Below are positions 47,801-56,700 of a DNA stretch of 64,000 nt, piece after piece (position 1 is the first letter of the stretch; each line of letters starts with the position of its first letter). The notes under the pieces are model-generated. The model saw only the letters and a program-made list of their open reading frames with translations. It did no database searches and was not told the DNA's origin. Origin of the DNA: Chitinophaga alhagiae (GTDB taxonomy: Bacteria > Bacteroidota > Bacteroidia > Chitinophagales > Chitinophagaceae); assembly GCF_003568665.1 (NCBI RefSeq), contig NZ_QXMH01000002.1:868001-932000 (forward strand), written 5' to 3'. The translations under genes were made by a program, and so were the position numbers.

Positions 47801-48262
47801 GGGCACTTCTTCCTTGCCGCTCAGCGGGGGAATGAAGCCGCCGGTGATGAGCGTTCTGCGGGTGTCGAGCAGCTTTTTGCGGAGGCGTTCCCACATGGAG
47901 GAGAAAGCGCTTTTCTCTGTTTTGCTCATGGCAGACACGGCTTTGTTGCCCAGTTTGGGCAGGGCCGCGTACGTGAGCTTTTCGATCTGCGCGGCCATCT
48001 GCTCGCGCGTGCCCCACTGCCTTACCACACCGTCTGGTATGGCTGGCAGGGCGGCTGTGGCGGAAGAAGAGGGCGCTTCCGGTTCCATAACGGTTTCTGC
48101 GGCTGTTGCCAGCTCGGGGAACAGGAAGGGGGAATCCAGCTCCATTTCGCTGCCGTCTTCCCGCCGGAGCCATACCCTGCGGTGCTGGCGCCGGCGGAAC
48201 CGGTTGTACGGGGAAAAATCTTCCTGGTGAAGGATAGACTCTTCCGGCCTGTGGTTATCCAT
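44822..48262 (-). CDS. Multidomain putative peptidoglycan hydrolase: muramidase-like, alpha/beta-hydrolase, M15C peptidase
   Basis: This is a 1146-residue protein from the ATG at 48262, with no signal peptide. A basic N-terminus (RFRRRQHRRVWLRRE) and DSPFL (43-47) are followed by a lysozyme/chitosanase-like region (about 200-410) with ANVESGGRI and YDGGLVSFGFLQLT. A strongly acidic linker (about 428-562) follows. The alpha/beta-hydrolase (about 580-815) has oxyanion-type YLHGLY and nucleophile GHSAGG with Ser706. The C-terminal domain (about 880-1140) has SYHMFGLALD (His948, Asp955), matching SxHxxGxAxD, and GFDWGGRYGDMMHFD (Asp1108, His1111), matching M15C endolysin peptidases. It is the last of five cassette genes. 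A role attacking or remodelling peptidoglycan is inferred; lack of a signal suggests special export or lysis. Confidence 0.75.
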   Translation of the reverse strand: MDNHRPEESILHQEDFSPYNRFRRRQHRRVWLRREDGSEMELDSPFLFPELATAAETVMEPEAPSSSATAALPAIPDGVVRQWGTREQMAAQIEKLTYAALPKLGNKAVSAMSKTEKSAFSSMWERLRKKLLDTRRTLITGGFIPPLSGKEEVPFGFVKATYRPKNGTAYTGTGSSSKLLQSERADKVIARLHASRRFPLTQDQLDIIQRMANVESGGRIQVLNAYDGGLVSFGFLQLTLHVGKLQALIQMAPDAFKKYGIALDPSVKYTFGSTEKHPAIAGVSNANRSQLRWNGWAERFYYAGFDPDIIEAQVQYAIKYLGTQLAALKRRLKLKYPNTYTTIYNTFYNNYYQQNAYIRGLFQESFNNNPARSVNAVAASVTKFAGSHPTPAAWLEKYKSTLVSKGWERLVNETAKGASVQLSNPQPVQELEYEDLADEADELEVWDETYEMEEDNENFEDGFAGEMDDEEEHEENEYEPEPELETDPEAESDDDGELYDEGEEELEDAYADEFETGEEEAEYLTSDIPEDQETGDLLAESEEYEEEEDGELTDDELEDDEYLLPGPAYEYETASSAKGTTAYLDVSAVRGHKRKTGAFVPDTFKPSSAVNILVYLHGLYKRGDEANGIAAYWKQYANIPELFYSSGKNAILLAPTLGSNPQSSLVMFNRAGFFDKFIEACLTALKAKNLLPQEAEPGSIIIAGHSAGGKPMSGILHAKNKLLANIGECWGFDCLYGYYFDGWLQQDRQKHLLYHYWAHNAAGAKSRPAINGDALQKRHPNMRNIAPKARTNHQSIIAYAWKNEINQRPWFDGAPAQHQEYEAPAALKLVKLPLYTSPITIVKANKKSKLAELREAPSVYLKAIVKAAGEDPDKWFSSFTQVTFLGRKLKPGQYVHVSLARLLQKTEAKFMEQYPGKSATAIGDALGLTQEGMAASRGTSATATYSYHMFGLALDINYNGNPYIQPGAHAAFNQFMKKVGLLNSGTAIPVISWDAWASNSLKPDDYMRLYDQFAVLDKHLERYFSYLENPAALQARLDATQNGYWYGKTLAQATAVIKKDLKDLTNAWKGSRKNPEAIFRKGGFLALSRAFVEGMVKAGFDWGGRYGDMMHFDMRTTGVGAKIETAKNAYISKKRKEAAAKYLALV

Positions 48263-48296
48263 AAACAATGTTTTTGTTCGATGATGCAATGAGGTG

Positions 48297-49496
48297 TCAG
48301 GAAAGCAGCGCGGGCTGTCCGTTGCCGGCGGCAATACCGTTCCCTTTCGGCAGCGGCATGCTTTCGTAGGTCTTCACGGCCCTTGCCTTCAGGTTGTTGC
48401 CGGACACATGGGAGTAGTTGAAGATGATCTGTTTCATCACGGCGGAAATAGGCGAGGTGTTGCTGTACAACTGCGGTACATTGGCCTCGTCATTGAAGAT
48501 GCCGCTTTCTATCATGGTCAGCAGGATGCTCATGTTATCCGCCAGGCGGAACAGGTTCTCGCTGAGGCCATTGGCAGGCACGCCTACAATGTTGGCCAGT
48601 GCGAACAGGCGCTGGGCAGGGCTTTGCTCGTTGATACCAAAGGCCCTCACAATGGGGCTGTTGTATTCCAGCGAAAGGTGGAACCATGCCATCATGGACA
48701 CAAAGAAAAATTCCTGCTTGGTGATGTCCCCGTTATTGCGCTGAGAGAGGAAGTTCTTCTGCATCTCATACGCGCTGAAGGCAATGGCCGCATCGTCTAT
48801 CGGCCTTCTGCCGGTGGTGTTCACCTCGTTTTCCACGCCGATCCAAACTTCTTCCGCAAAACGTTCAAAAGAACGGCGGTAGTTGAGGTGAGACGATTTG
48901 GCCTTGTAGTACGGCAGCTGCTCATCTCCAGGCAGGGGGAAGCCGAAGAAGCGGTAATAGAGGCCGCAGCGGGTGAGGTACATGTCTGACCGCAGGTGGC
49001 TGACCATGTTGAAAGAGGAGAGCACCGGCGGGTCCGCGAACCAGAGCGTTTCCGTATTGTGCAGCCATTGCAGCACTTCCGGCGTGAGGTTGATCTCGAA
49101 ATCCCCCTTGGCATAGTTTTCCACCAGCTTGCGGAATACCTTGTACACCTGGGTAGACTCTATCACGTAGGCATAGATCAGGTGGTCCCAGAGGGAATGG
49201 CCGGTACAGTCACCGCCGTTCACCTGCGTAACAAACGTGCTGTTGTTGAACCAGGAGGTGTCAAACAGCGCCGTGATGCTGTCTGGCAGGCCGCGTAAGG
49301 CGGTTTTGTTCTCCGGGTGGCCGGAGGGAAAGTTGCCGCGCACGCGGAAAGACCAGGCTGATTCCAGCAGGGCGTACAGTTCCGAGGGGTGCAGGTTGAA
49401 AAGCCTGTCCGCCCGGTCTATAATGGCCTGGGAGGGGTCGCTGATGAGCGCGTTGGTAAAGCTGTTGTCAGTAGTATAAGCAATTCTTCTGAACAT
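48297..49496 (-). CDS. Unrecognised 399-residue cassette protein
   Basis: I do not recognise a family. The protein is mostly helical by eye, has no signal peptide and no clear membrane segment. Visible marks are an acidic first third with FNLHPSELYALLESAWSF, a Gly-Asp-Cys segment VNGGDCTGHSLWDHLIYAY, and an aromatic-rich middle (YLTRCGLYYRFFGFPLPG). Cys and His residues near residues 95-105 could be functional. It lies between the 67-residue gene (19 bases) and the multidomain gene (34 bases), so it is cotranscribed and probably serves the same process. Confidence 0.7.
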   Translation of the reverse strand: MFRRIAYTTDNSFTNALISDPSQAIIDRADRLFNLHPSELYALLESAWSFRVRGNFPSGHPENKTALRGLPDSITALFDTSWFNNSTFVTQVNGGDCTGHSLWDHLIYAYVIESTQVYKVFRKLVENYAKGDFEINLTPEVLQWLHNTETLWFADPPVLSSFNMVSHLRSDMYLTRCGLYYRFFGFPLPGDEQLPYYKAKSSHLNYRRSFERFAEEVWIGVENEVNTTGRRPIDDAAIAFSAYEMQKNFLSQRNNGDITKQEFFFVSMMAWFHLSLEYNSPIVRAFGINEQSPAQRLFALANIVGVPANGLSENLFRLADNMSILLTMIESGIFNDEANVPQLYSNTSPISAVMKQIIFNYSHVSGNNLKARAVKTYESMPLPKGNGIAAGNGQPALLS

Positions 49497-49515
49497 GATC
49501 TTGTGTTTTATGGGG

Positions 49516-49719
49516 TTAAAGAATAACGCCGGGCTGGCAGCGCACCAGTTCCAGGTTGAAATAATTCCAGATCTTCTCCGGATCTCCTTTCAGGAGCCTG
49601 ACATAACGGCCGAACAGGAGTACGGCGGGCGGGAGCGGGTCTGCGGCAAGCGTTGCAAGGGCGGTAGCTTTAGGATCTGTGAGCACCGGCACTTCAGGAG
49701 TTGTTTTTTCTTTTGACAT
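49516..49719 (-). CDS. Unrecognised 67-residue cassette protein
   Basis: This small protein begins MSKEKTTPEVPVLTDPKATA and has an Ala/Leu/Pro-rich middle (LATLAADPLPPAVLLFGRYV), then a basic stretch and WNYFNLELVRCQPGVIL. It has no family I know. Short intergenic spacing (20 bases on each side) and the same strand mark it as a cassette member. It could be a chaperone or immunity-like protein, as small genes in toxin cassettes sometimes are, but nothing in the sequence proves this. Confidence 0.6.
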   Translation of the reverse strand: MSKEKTTPEVPVLTDPKATALATLAADPLPPAVLLFGRYVRLLKGDPEKIWNYFNLELVRCQPGVIL

Positions 49720-49739
49720 GATCTTTTATTTGAGAGGGG

Positions 49740-50999
49740 TTATTGAATCGAGTTTCCCAGCAGCAGCATCCAGGCCTGTTGCTGCTGAAGGTAGAACGGC
49801 GCCTTGCCGGGCGTGGCAACAACCTGGTAACCGTTCCAGGCCAGCCTGGCCATGGGCTCCCGCAGCAGCAGGGGAGCGGACGTATAGAACGCGTTGCCGC
49901 TGGCGCCGGCCAAACGCTCCAGCGCTTCCGGGTGCGCGGCGGCGGCATCTATGCATTGGGTAATGCTTTTACTGCGGAAGCCGCGGAAGGGGTAGTGCAG
50001 CAGCAGCCGCACAATTTCCGGCAGCCGCGGCAGCGATGCGCCAACGAGCTGCGCCGTGGGGCGCCGGGCCGCGGTGAGCGGGTGTTTTTTCAGCCATTGC
50101 CGTTCCATCTGGTCCCACACGCCGGGGCCGTAACACTGGCGGCAGCATTCCGTGCCAATGAGCACGCGGAGGAAGCTGATGGGGTGCGGGTCTCCGGGGG
50201 CGTAGCGGAACACCTCCCTGGAGGCGCCGTCTACCACATCGTGCAGGGCCGCTACGGAAGCAAAGCCGGCGTGTACAAAGGCGAAAATGTCTGCCGCTAT
50301 TTCAGAGGCCCAGGCCGCCCAGCTATTGGCGAAGGGCTGGCCGTATTTTTTGAGGCCGAGGCGCAGGGCGGCGGCCAGTTCAGCGTTCCAGCCGGTGAGG
50401 TGGGCTACCTGGTGGCCCGCTTCATGAATGAGGGCGGTAGGCCGCAGCAGGTTATGCCGCGTTACCTTGATGGCCGCCACGGGGCTTTCCAGGTTATCCC
50501 ACAGGGGCATGCCGGCCTTGAAGATGGAGGCGCCGATGCCGCTGTCAAGATAAGTGATCACTGCTGGCGTGGGGATGCCCAGTGGCTTCAGCAGCGCGCG
50601 CATGCTGTGGCCGGCCATATAGTCGCAGGCCTTGAGCATGGCGGTGGTTTCCGGCGTAGTGCGGGTTACCAGCGCGTCCGCATAAAAATCCAGCAGGTGC
50701 TCCACCTGGCAATAGGCGCGTTTGAACTGTTCTACGGCCGCTACGCGGCGCTGGTAGGGAAGCGTGGTGTCCTGTACATTGGCCAGCATGGTGTCCCCTT
50801 TCTTTACAAGCTTTTCCACGGTGGCCTGCAGCTCCCGCCGGAGGCCGGGCTGCACGTACAGCTCCAGCCCTTTCCAGGAGGAGGGGCCCGCCAGCGCGTC
50901 CAGGTTGAGCAACCGGCGCGCCGCTTCCAGCCAGTGGTTGGCCTGTATCAGCGAAGGGCGGTAACGGGGCGTGCTAATGCTGGTAACCTGCGCTTGCAT
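49740..50999 (-). CDS. HEAGH-motif metalloprotease-like protein
   Basis: This is a 419-residue protein without signal peptide. A zincin HExxH motif is seen as TALIHEAGHQVAH (His192, Glu193, His196). A downstream acidic residue in WASEIAADIFAF (Glu233 or Asp237) could be the third metal ligand. The first 110 residues are helical. The C-terminal half has aromatic/Arg-rich segments (LLHYPFRGFRSKS). It is probably a metal-dependent peptidase of a family I cannot name. The gene overlaps the end of the 802-residue gene by 26 bases, which suggests coupling. It could process a cassette protein or act on a target. Confidence 0.72.
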   Translation of the reverse strand: MQAQVTSISTPRYRPSLIQANHWLEAARRLLNLDALAGPSSWKGLELYVQPGLRRELQATVEKLVKKGDTMLANVQDTTLPYQRRVAAVEQFKRAYCQVEHLLDFYADALVTRTTPETTAMLKACDYMAGHSMRALLKPLGIPTPAVITYLDSGIGASIFKAGMPLWDNLESPVAAIKVTRHNLLRPTALIHEAGHQVAHLTGWNAELAAALRLGLKKYGQPFANSWAAWASEIAADIFAFVHAGFASVAALHDVVDGASREVFRYAPGDPHPISFLRVLIGTECCRQCYGPGVWDQMERQWLKKHPLTAARRPTAQLVGASLPRLPEIVRLLLHYPFRGFRSKSITQCIDAAAAHPEALERLAGASGNAFYTSAPLLLREPMARLAWNGYQVVATPGKAPFYLQQQQAWMLLLGNSIQ

Positions 51000-53382
51000 G
51001 TATCACGGTTTGGGAGGGCTGGTTGGAAAACAGTTGTTCGCGGAGGCCGGAGAGGTTGCCGGCAAAGGCATTTTTCAACACCTCCATATCCGGCGGCTGA
51101 ATGAACGCAATGCGGAGGCTGACGCCGTCTGCATGGTCTTCCGCGGCGCTGATGAACTGTTCCCCCTGCCCGCGCAGAAAGGTGATGAGGCTTTTGCCCG
51201 CCCAGTCTGTCAGCGCATCGCTGAAAGCCCGCAGTATCACCGGCGGCACTTTGTCTGCCGCCGAGCCGGAGCGGCTGCCGGGCATTACCTGGGGGTGAAC
51301 AATGCGCAGGTAGTCTGACTGGCCGTAAGAGAAAAGGTGTTTCAACCCGTTGCGCAGCGCCATCATGAGCATGATGTGCGCGGCTTCCGGCTGGTTCTTT
51401 TTCCTGAGGCAGGCGGCAATGGCCTGCGCGTCGTGCTCGCTGAGGAACAAGGTCAGCGCGGCCTCGCTGGCCGGGAAGTTGAGCAATGCGCGCAGCTGCG
51501 TATGGCGGCGCAGCACCTGCTGCCCGGCCAGCGGCTGGAAGTATTGCGGCCTGGCGCCGTCTATTTCAAGATAATAGTAGCGGTGGCCGCGGCCGCTTTT
51601 GCGCTGCTGCAGGCACTGTTTCTTTTTGCAGCCCAGCCCCGGCTCGCGCATGAGCAGGCCGGCGGCTACGGAGGTAAGCGGGTGCAGCTGCATCCACGCG
51701 CTGCGGGCGCCGCTGCCGAGGCCGCGCACGCCTTTGGCCTTTTGCGCTATCTGGTACAGGTTGCGCCGCGGCGCAGACTCAAAGAGATGCACCCGTACGG
51801 GAATGGTAGACGTGATGTTGATGCCCAGCTTGTCCCGCAGGAACACGCTGAGCGGGATGCCGCCAAAGGTGCGGATCTCGGAAGCCGTGTAGGGCGTCAG
51901 CTCGGTGTCTATCACTTCGCTCAATATCTTGTTGCCGTCAGGTTCTTCCTGCTCGTTCTTCCACATCACGGAATGCTCGTTAGACTCCCGCAGCGCCGGT
52001 TGCGCCTGGTAAGCCTGCTCCGGCAGCAGATCGGGGAGGTAAGCGGCGGCAGACTGTTCAAAGGCGTTCACCACATAACGTTCAAAGAGCTGCCGGTCTT
52101 CCAGCACGTACTGCGGAAATTCCGGTATCTGGCGGAGGGTGTTCTCCACCACTTCGGCCACGGCGCCGTTGGCATCCGTGGCGCCGCCGGTCTCGAGGTT
52201 CAGCATGGCAAACCCTTTATCTACCAGCAGGCGGGAGAGCGCCTGGGAGTTCTCTTTACCTACCAGCGGGCCTATCAGTTTGCTGATGAGCGATACGGCC
52301 CATCCCTTCAGCCTTTCCCTGCCTACCAGCGGCATGGCGAACCGGAGCGCGGTAGTAACGGCGGCCACAAAGTTCTCCACGGCAGGAGCGGGGCTTTCTC
52401 CATCTTCCAGTTCGCCCAGCTCGGTCACAAATGTTTCCCGGGCGTTGGCGGCGGGCTCGTAAGCGGTATCACCACGGTCTGCCAGCAGGTAGTCCAGCTC
52501 CGCTTCCATGGTTTTCCATTCCATTTCACTGTCAGCCATCAGGAACTGCGCGGTGGCGGCGTTCATGCCGTCTTGTATCTCTTCGGCGGCGTCCAGCATG
52601 GTGTCTGCATCTGCTGTGGCCAGGGGGGTCATGGCAGTGTTGGGCACCGTGGGCGCGGGCGCCGGTATAACGGGCCGCAGGGCGGGCGGTAATATTTTAC
52701 CGGCCAGCGTTTGGGCAATGCCGCGGTACTGCGCCGGTATCAGGTGCATGCCTTTCTGCAACATGCCCATCAGGAACTTTTTCATGACGCCCTTGATGCG
52801 GTTGAAGATGGGGCCCAGCGCCAGGTTGGCGGCTATTTTTCCCACTTTCACGATGCCCTTTTTGATCTTGCCCACGGCGCCAACGGCCTTTTTGGCCAGC
52901 TTCTTCAGCCCGCCGAGAAAGTGTTCCTGCACTGCCGTGAGGTCTGTGGCATCAAATTCGTAGCTGGTGAGGTATTCTTCCACCTCGTCCAGCGTTTTGG
53001 CGGAGGTGTCCGCCTCATACCCTTCACGGGCCATGCCGTCCAGGAACGCGTCTACTTCGCGTACCAGCGGCTGGTAGTAGTTTTGCGTGAGCTGCCGGGT
53101 GTAATGCTCGTTGTTCATGTACTGCTCGCGGGAGAGGTAACGTTCCTGGAAGTCTTTCGCTTCATTCAGCAGGTCTTCCAGCTGTTCGTTGAACTCGTCA
53201 TCGTGCAGTTCGTTCATGATGGTAACAAAACTTTCGGCCTTCTGATCGCCGCCGGCGGTCTTTCCATGGAGCCGCCCCACGTGCAGGAAGGGGCTTTCGG
53301 CCTGGCCGTTGAGATTGCCGGGGATGGGCTCCCGGGTTGTTTCCCGCTCAAGATTGGGGAATAACAGGAAAGGTGTGTCCAT
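50974..53382 (-). CDS. Cassette lead protein with PFL tags and a long cationic amphipathic segment
   Basis: This is an 802-residue protein read from the ATG at 53382; a GTG 27 bases upstream is less likely. It has no signal peptide. DTPFL (2-6) and ESPFL (29-33) match the DSPFL of the multidomain protein. Residues about 45-155 are acidic and helical. Residues 158-230 form a Lys/Ala/Ile/Val-rich amphipathic run (LKKLAKKAVGAVGKIKKGIV), as in membrane-active peptides. The rest is acidic then basic, with CKKKQC near residue 585. I recognise no family. Membrane permeabilisation is a hypothesis. It is the first gene of the cassette. Confidence 0.7.
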   Translation of the reverse strand: MDTPFLLFPNLERETTREPIPGNLNGQAESPFLHVGRLHGKTAGGDQKAESFVTIMNELHDDEFNEQLEDLLNEAKDFQERYLSREQYMNNEHYTRQLTQNYYQPLVREVDAFLDGMAREGYEADTSAKTLDEVEEYLTSYEFDATDLTAVQEHFLGGLKKLAKKAVGAVGKIKKGIVKVGKIAANLALGPIFNRIKGVMKKFLMGMLQKGMHLIPAQYRGIAQTLAGKILPPALRPVIPAPAPTVPNTAMTPLATADADTMLDAAEEIQDGMNAATAQFLMADSEMEWKTMEAELDYLLADRGDTAYEPAANARETFVTELGELEDGESPAPAVENFVAAVTTALRFAMPLVGRERLKGWAVSLISKLIGPLVGKENSQALSRLLVDKGFAMLNLETGGATDANGAVAEVVENTLRQIPEFPQYVLEDRQLFERYVVNAFEQSAAAYLPDLLPEQAYQAQPALRESNEHSVMWKNEQEEPDGNKILSEVIDTELTPYTASEIRTFGGIPLSVFLRDKLGINITSTIPVRVHLFESAPRRNLYQIAQKAKGVRGLGSGARSAWMQLHPLTSVAAGLLMREPGLGCKKKQCLQQRKSGRGHRYYYLEIDGARPQYFQPLAGQQVLRRHTQLRALLNFPASEAALTLFLSEHDAQAIAACLRKKNQPEAAHIMLMMALRNGLKHLFSYGQSDYLRIVHPQVMPGSRSGSAADKVPPVILRAFSDALTDWAGKSLITFLRGQGEQFISAAEDHADGVSLRIAFIQPPDMEVLKNAFAGNLSGLREQLFSNQPSQTVIHASAGYQH

Positions 53383-53404
53383 AGTAAAATTATTTTGGGG
53401 TGTT

Positions 53405-53417
53405 AACACTCAGTGTT
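53405..53417. promoter_or_regulatory. Inverted repeat in the divergent promoter region
   Basis: AACACTCAGTGTT is a perfect 6+1+6 inverted repeat 23 bases upstream of the cassette's first start codon. The 340 bases 53383-53722 separate the cassette from the divergent histidine kinase gene and hold no gene. The repeat could be a regulator site or a 5'-UTR hairpin. No exact TAnnTTTG box was found on either strand. Confidence 0.35.
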
Positions 53418-53722
53418 CAGTTCATCCACGCCTGTTCGGTCTGGAGCTTCCGATCCGGTTTGCTGCATGCATGGGCGCTGCGGAATTTTTGGGGTGGCAG
53501 CAATGCATCTGTTATTATCCTGAATAGCTGCATGGGCGTATGATCTTGTACGCCTTGCCGTACGAAAGTAGCTACATTGCATTATTTACCGCAATGGAAA
53601 ACAGTGAACGGCAGATTTTGGCTGACACCGGGCAAGTGCCGTTTGTAAAGGGTTTCGGCGGATTATTTTACGGTGGAATGTGATATTTGTTGTAGCTTTA
53701 GGTACTTGTTTTTGCTTACCCC

Positions 53723-56700
53723 ATGAAAATATCTGCCCGGCATATTCTCCTGATCTGCCTGCTTCTGCCTTACGGTGAGGTTTCCATAGCACAACCGGCC
53801 GCCGCCAGCTTTGAGCGGTACACCATCCGGCAGGGATTGTCTGACAACAATGTGTCCTGCATTACGCAGGACGGGCTGGGGTATATCTGGCTGGGCACGG
53901 AGAACGGGCTCAACCGGTTTGACGGCAATACCTTTGTCAGCTTCTTTCACGATACCAGCGGGCGCAGCATTCCCGGCAATCATGTCATAGACCTGAAACA
54001 TACTGCCGCCGGTCTTTTGCTGGTGCTTACGCAAAAAGGCGTTCACCAGCTCAACACCGTTGGCATGCAGGGCCGCAACTACCTGCTGCCTGCGTCGGAG
54101 CGCAGCCACACCAGCCAGAACCGGCTGGTAGACGTGCTGCCGCTGCCAGACGGCGCCATGGCCCTCAGCTCTTCATTGGGTTTTTACGTGATGAACGCAG
54201 ACACGGGTTTCGCCTTCCGTTTCAACCGGCTCCGCGCCGGGGGCGAAAGCGGCGCTTCCGTGGCCAACTACGGGCAGAACATGTTCCACCTGCGAGACGG
54301 GAACGTGCTGCTGTTTACCCGGCAGGAAGGCATTTCGCTCTACATCCCCTCCACCCGCCGGTTCATCCGTTACCTCACGGCGCTGCCGCCGGGGCTGCGG
54401 GCATTCTGCCGCCCGTGGCTGGTACGCTGCCAACTGGATGCGGACCGCTTCATGTTCGTTCATCAGGGAAAAGACAGCATCACCGTCTATAACGCCAACG
54501 ATCATACGAAAATAACCGCTGCGCTGCCCGCTTTTGCGCGGGAAGAACTAACGGCAGAAAGCCGCATCTTCCCCATGCCTGGCCGGCGTTTTGCCCTTAC
54601 GCTGGCCCGCTCCGGCCTGTGCGTGTTCCGGCTGGGCGGGCCAACCGGCGGCGTGCTGTTTGAAGCGGCCAAACAGCTGCCGGAATACAAATGCAATTAC
54701 GTGTTCACGGACCGGGAAGACCGGTTATGGGTAGGCACCTCCCTCGGTTTGCTGCGGGAGCGGAAAGAGCAGCCGCTCTTTACCGCCTGGGACCTCAATA
54801 CAGCGCCGCAAGACGGCTACTCCCAGTTCTACGCTATGCTGCGCCTGGGCGGCCGCCTTTACCTCACGGGCAGCGATCCCGAGGCCGCCATTACCGTGGT
54901 AGACACCGCCACCATGTCTGTTATCCGCACCATCAGGCTGGACCCCGGCGGCAAAGACAGGATGCAGCTGCCTTCCATCCAGAGCTACCATCCGGACACG
55001 CTCTGGATAGGCACCAACAAAGGCGTGATGTGGCTGGATACGCGGCATTACCGTTTTGGCCGCGTGGCCGTACCGCCGGAGCTGGAAGGGCTGCGCGTCA
55101 ACCTCGGGCCCGCGCTGAAGAACGGCGAAGCGTGGCTGGTGGCCATGTGGGGCGGCGCGGTGGCGCGCTACAACATACAGCGCCGCAGTTTCACCTGTTA
55201 TACCGGCAGCACCGATCCGGCATTGCCCTTTGACCGCGTGAAGCAGGCCGTCTGCGATGCCTACGGCGATGTGTGGATCTCCGGCCATGGCCTTGCCCGC
55301 TGGCGTTACAGCACCGGGCGGTTTGATGATACGGTGATCACCCGCTACAACGGCATCAATAAAGAGGAAGACAACATACTGGCCATTTGCGCGGATGCCC
55401 GCGGCTCGTTATGGCTGCACAGCTTCGAGAACGGCCTGCAGGAGTACCGTATCCGAGAAGACCGCTTTATCAGCCACAGCCTGACGGAAGGTTTTTCTTC
55501 CACCGCCCTTGTCAGCATCAGCAACCGGGAGGTGCTGGGAAAGATATGGTTCTCCACCCCGGGCAACCAGGTGGGCAATATTGACCTGGACACGCGCAAG
55601 TTCAACATCTACGGCGCCGCAGACGGCCTGCCGGAAGAGCGCCCCAGCTCCCGCAGCATTTTTTATGATGAAGAAACCGGCGCCTGCTATGCGCTTACGG
55701 CCAATCACCTGGTACGCTTTTACCCCGGTGATGAGCCTGCCGCACCCAACACCAGCCCCATCCTGATAGAACAGGTAACGGCGCCCGGCGGGCCCATCTA
55801 CCACCCCGGGGATACCGTGCGTTTTCCCTATCAGCATAACAACGTGGACGTGCGCTTCACCATTGTGAGCTACGGCAATAACGCAGACAACCAGTTCTTC
55901 TACCGCATCAACACCGCCAAAACATGGGTGCCGCTCCGCAACCAGCGCAGCGTTAACATGAGCGGTCTTTCACCCGGCACATATAACCTGTGGATCAGGG
56001 CCGTAGGCAGGCATGGGGATGAGCAGTTCCGGCGCCTGGCCGTGATCATTGACCCGCCTTTCTGGGATACCTGGTGGTTTTTGGCGCTTGCCGCCATGCT
56101 GGCCGGCGGCGCGGGATATACGGCCATGCGGTGGCGGGAGCGCATGCAGCAGAAGAAGCTGGAGCTGGCCCTGCTCAACCAGCAGCTCACGGAAATGGAA
56201 ATGAAAGCGCTGCATGCGCAGATGAACCCGCACTTCATTTTCAACTGCCTCAACAGCATCCTGGGCATGATCATCTACCGCCGCAATGAGGAGGCATACC
56301 GCTACCTCAACCGCTTTGCCCGCCTCATCCGCGAGAACTTCGACCATAGCCGCCGCACCTTCATCACCCTGCAGCAGAATATAGACTACCTGCACAATTA
56401 CCTCAAGATGGAGCAGCTGCGGTTCACCAATTTTGAATATGATATGAAAGTAGACGAAGGGCTGAACACCACGGAGATCATGATTGCCCCCATGCTGATA
56501 CAACCGCTGGCTGAAAACGCCATCTGGCACGGGCTGCAGGCCGTAGAAGACAAAAAGCAGCTATGGATCTCCTTTTCCCGCAAACGGGATTACCTCGTGT
56601 GCGAAATAGAAGACAACGGCATTGGCATCAACCGGGCCACGGCAGACCGCAGCCACACCCAGCGCCACCTTTCCATCGGCATAGACAACATCAGGAAACG

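Noticed and set aside
49743..52692. Two long plus-strand frames of about 450 codons opposite cassette genes
   Set aside because: They are mirror products of the real minus-strand genes, which have tight spacing, overlaps and the HEAGH and PFL motifs. The plus-strand products are unstructured Gly/Arg/Gln-rich sequence.
44822..53382. Interpretation of the cassette as a prophage lysis module
   Set aside because: The M15C domain resembles endolysins, but no holin, portal, capsid, tail or integrase gene is visible and there are no flanking attachment repeats. I keep the function open.
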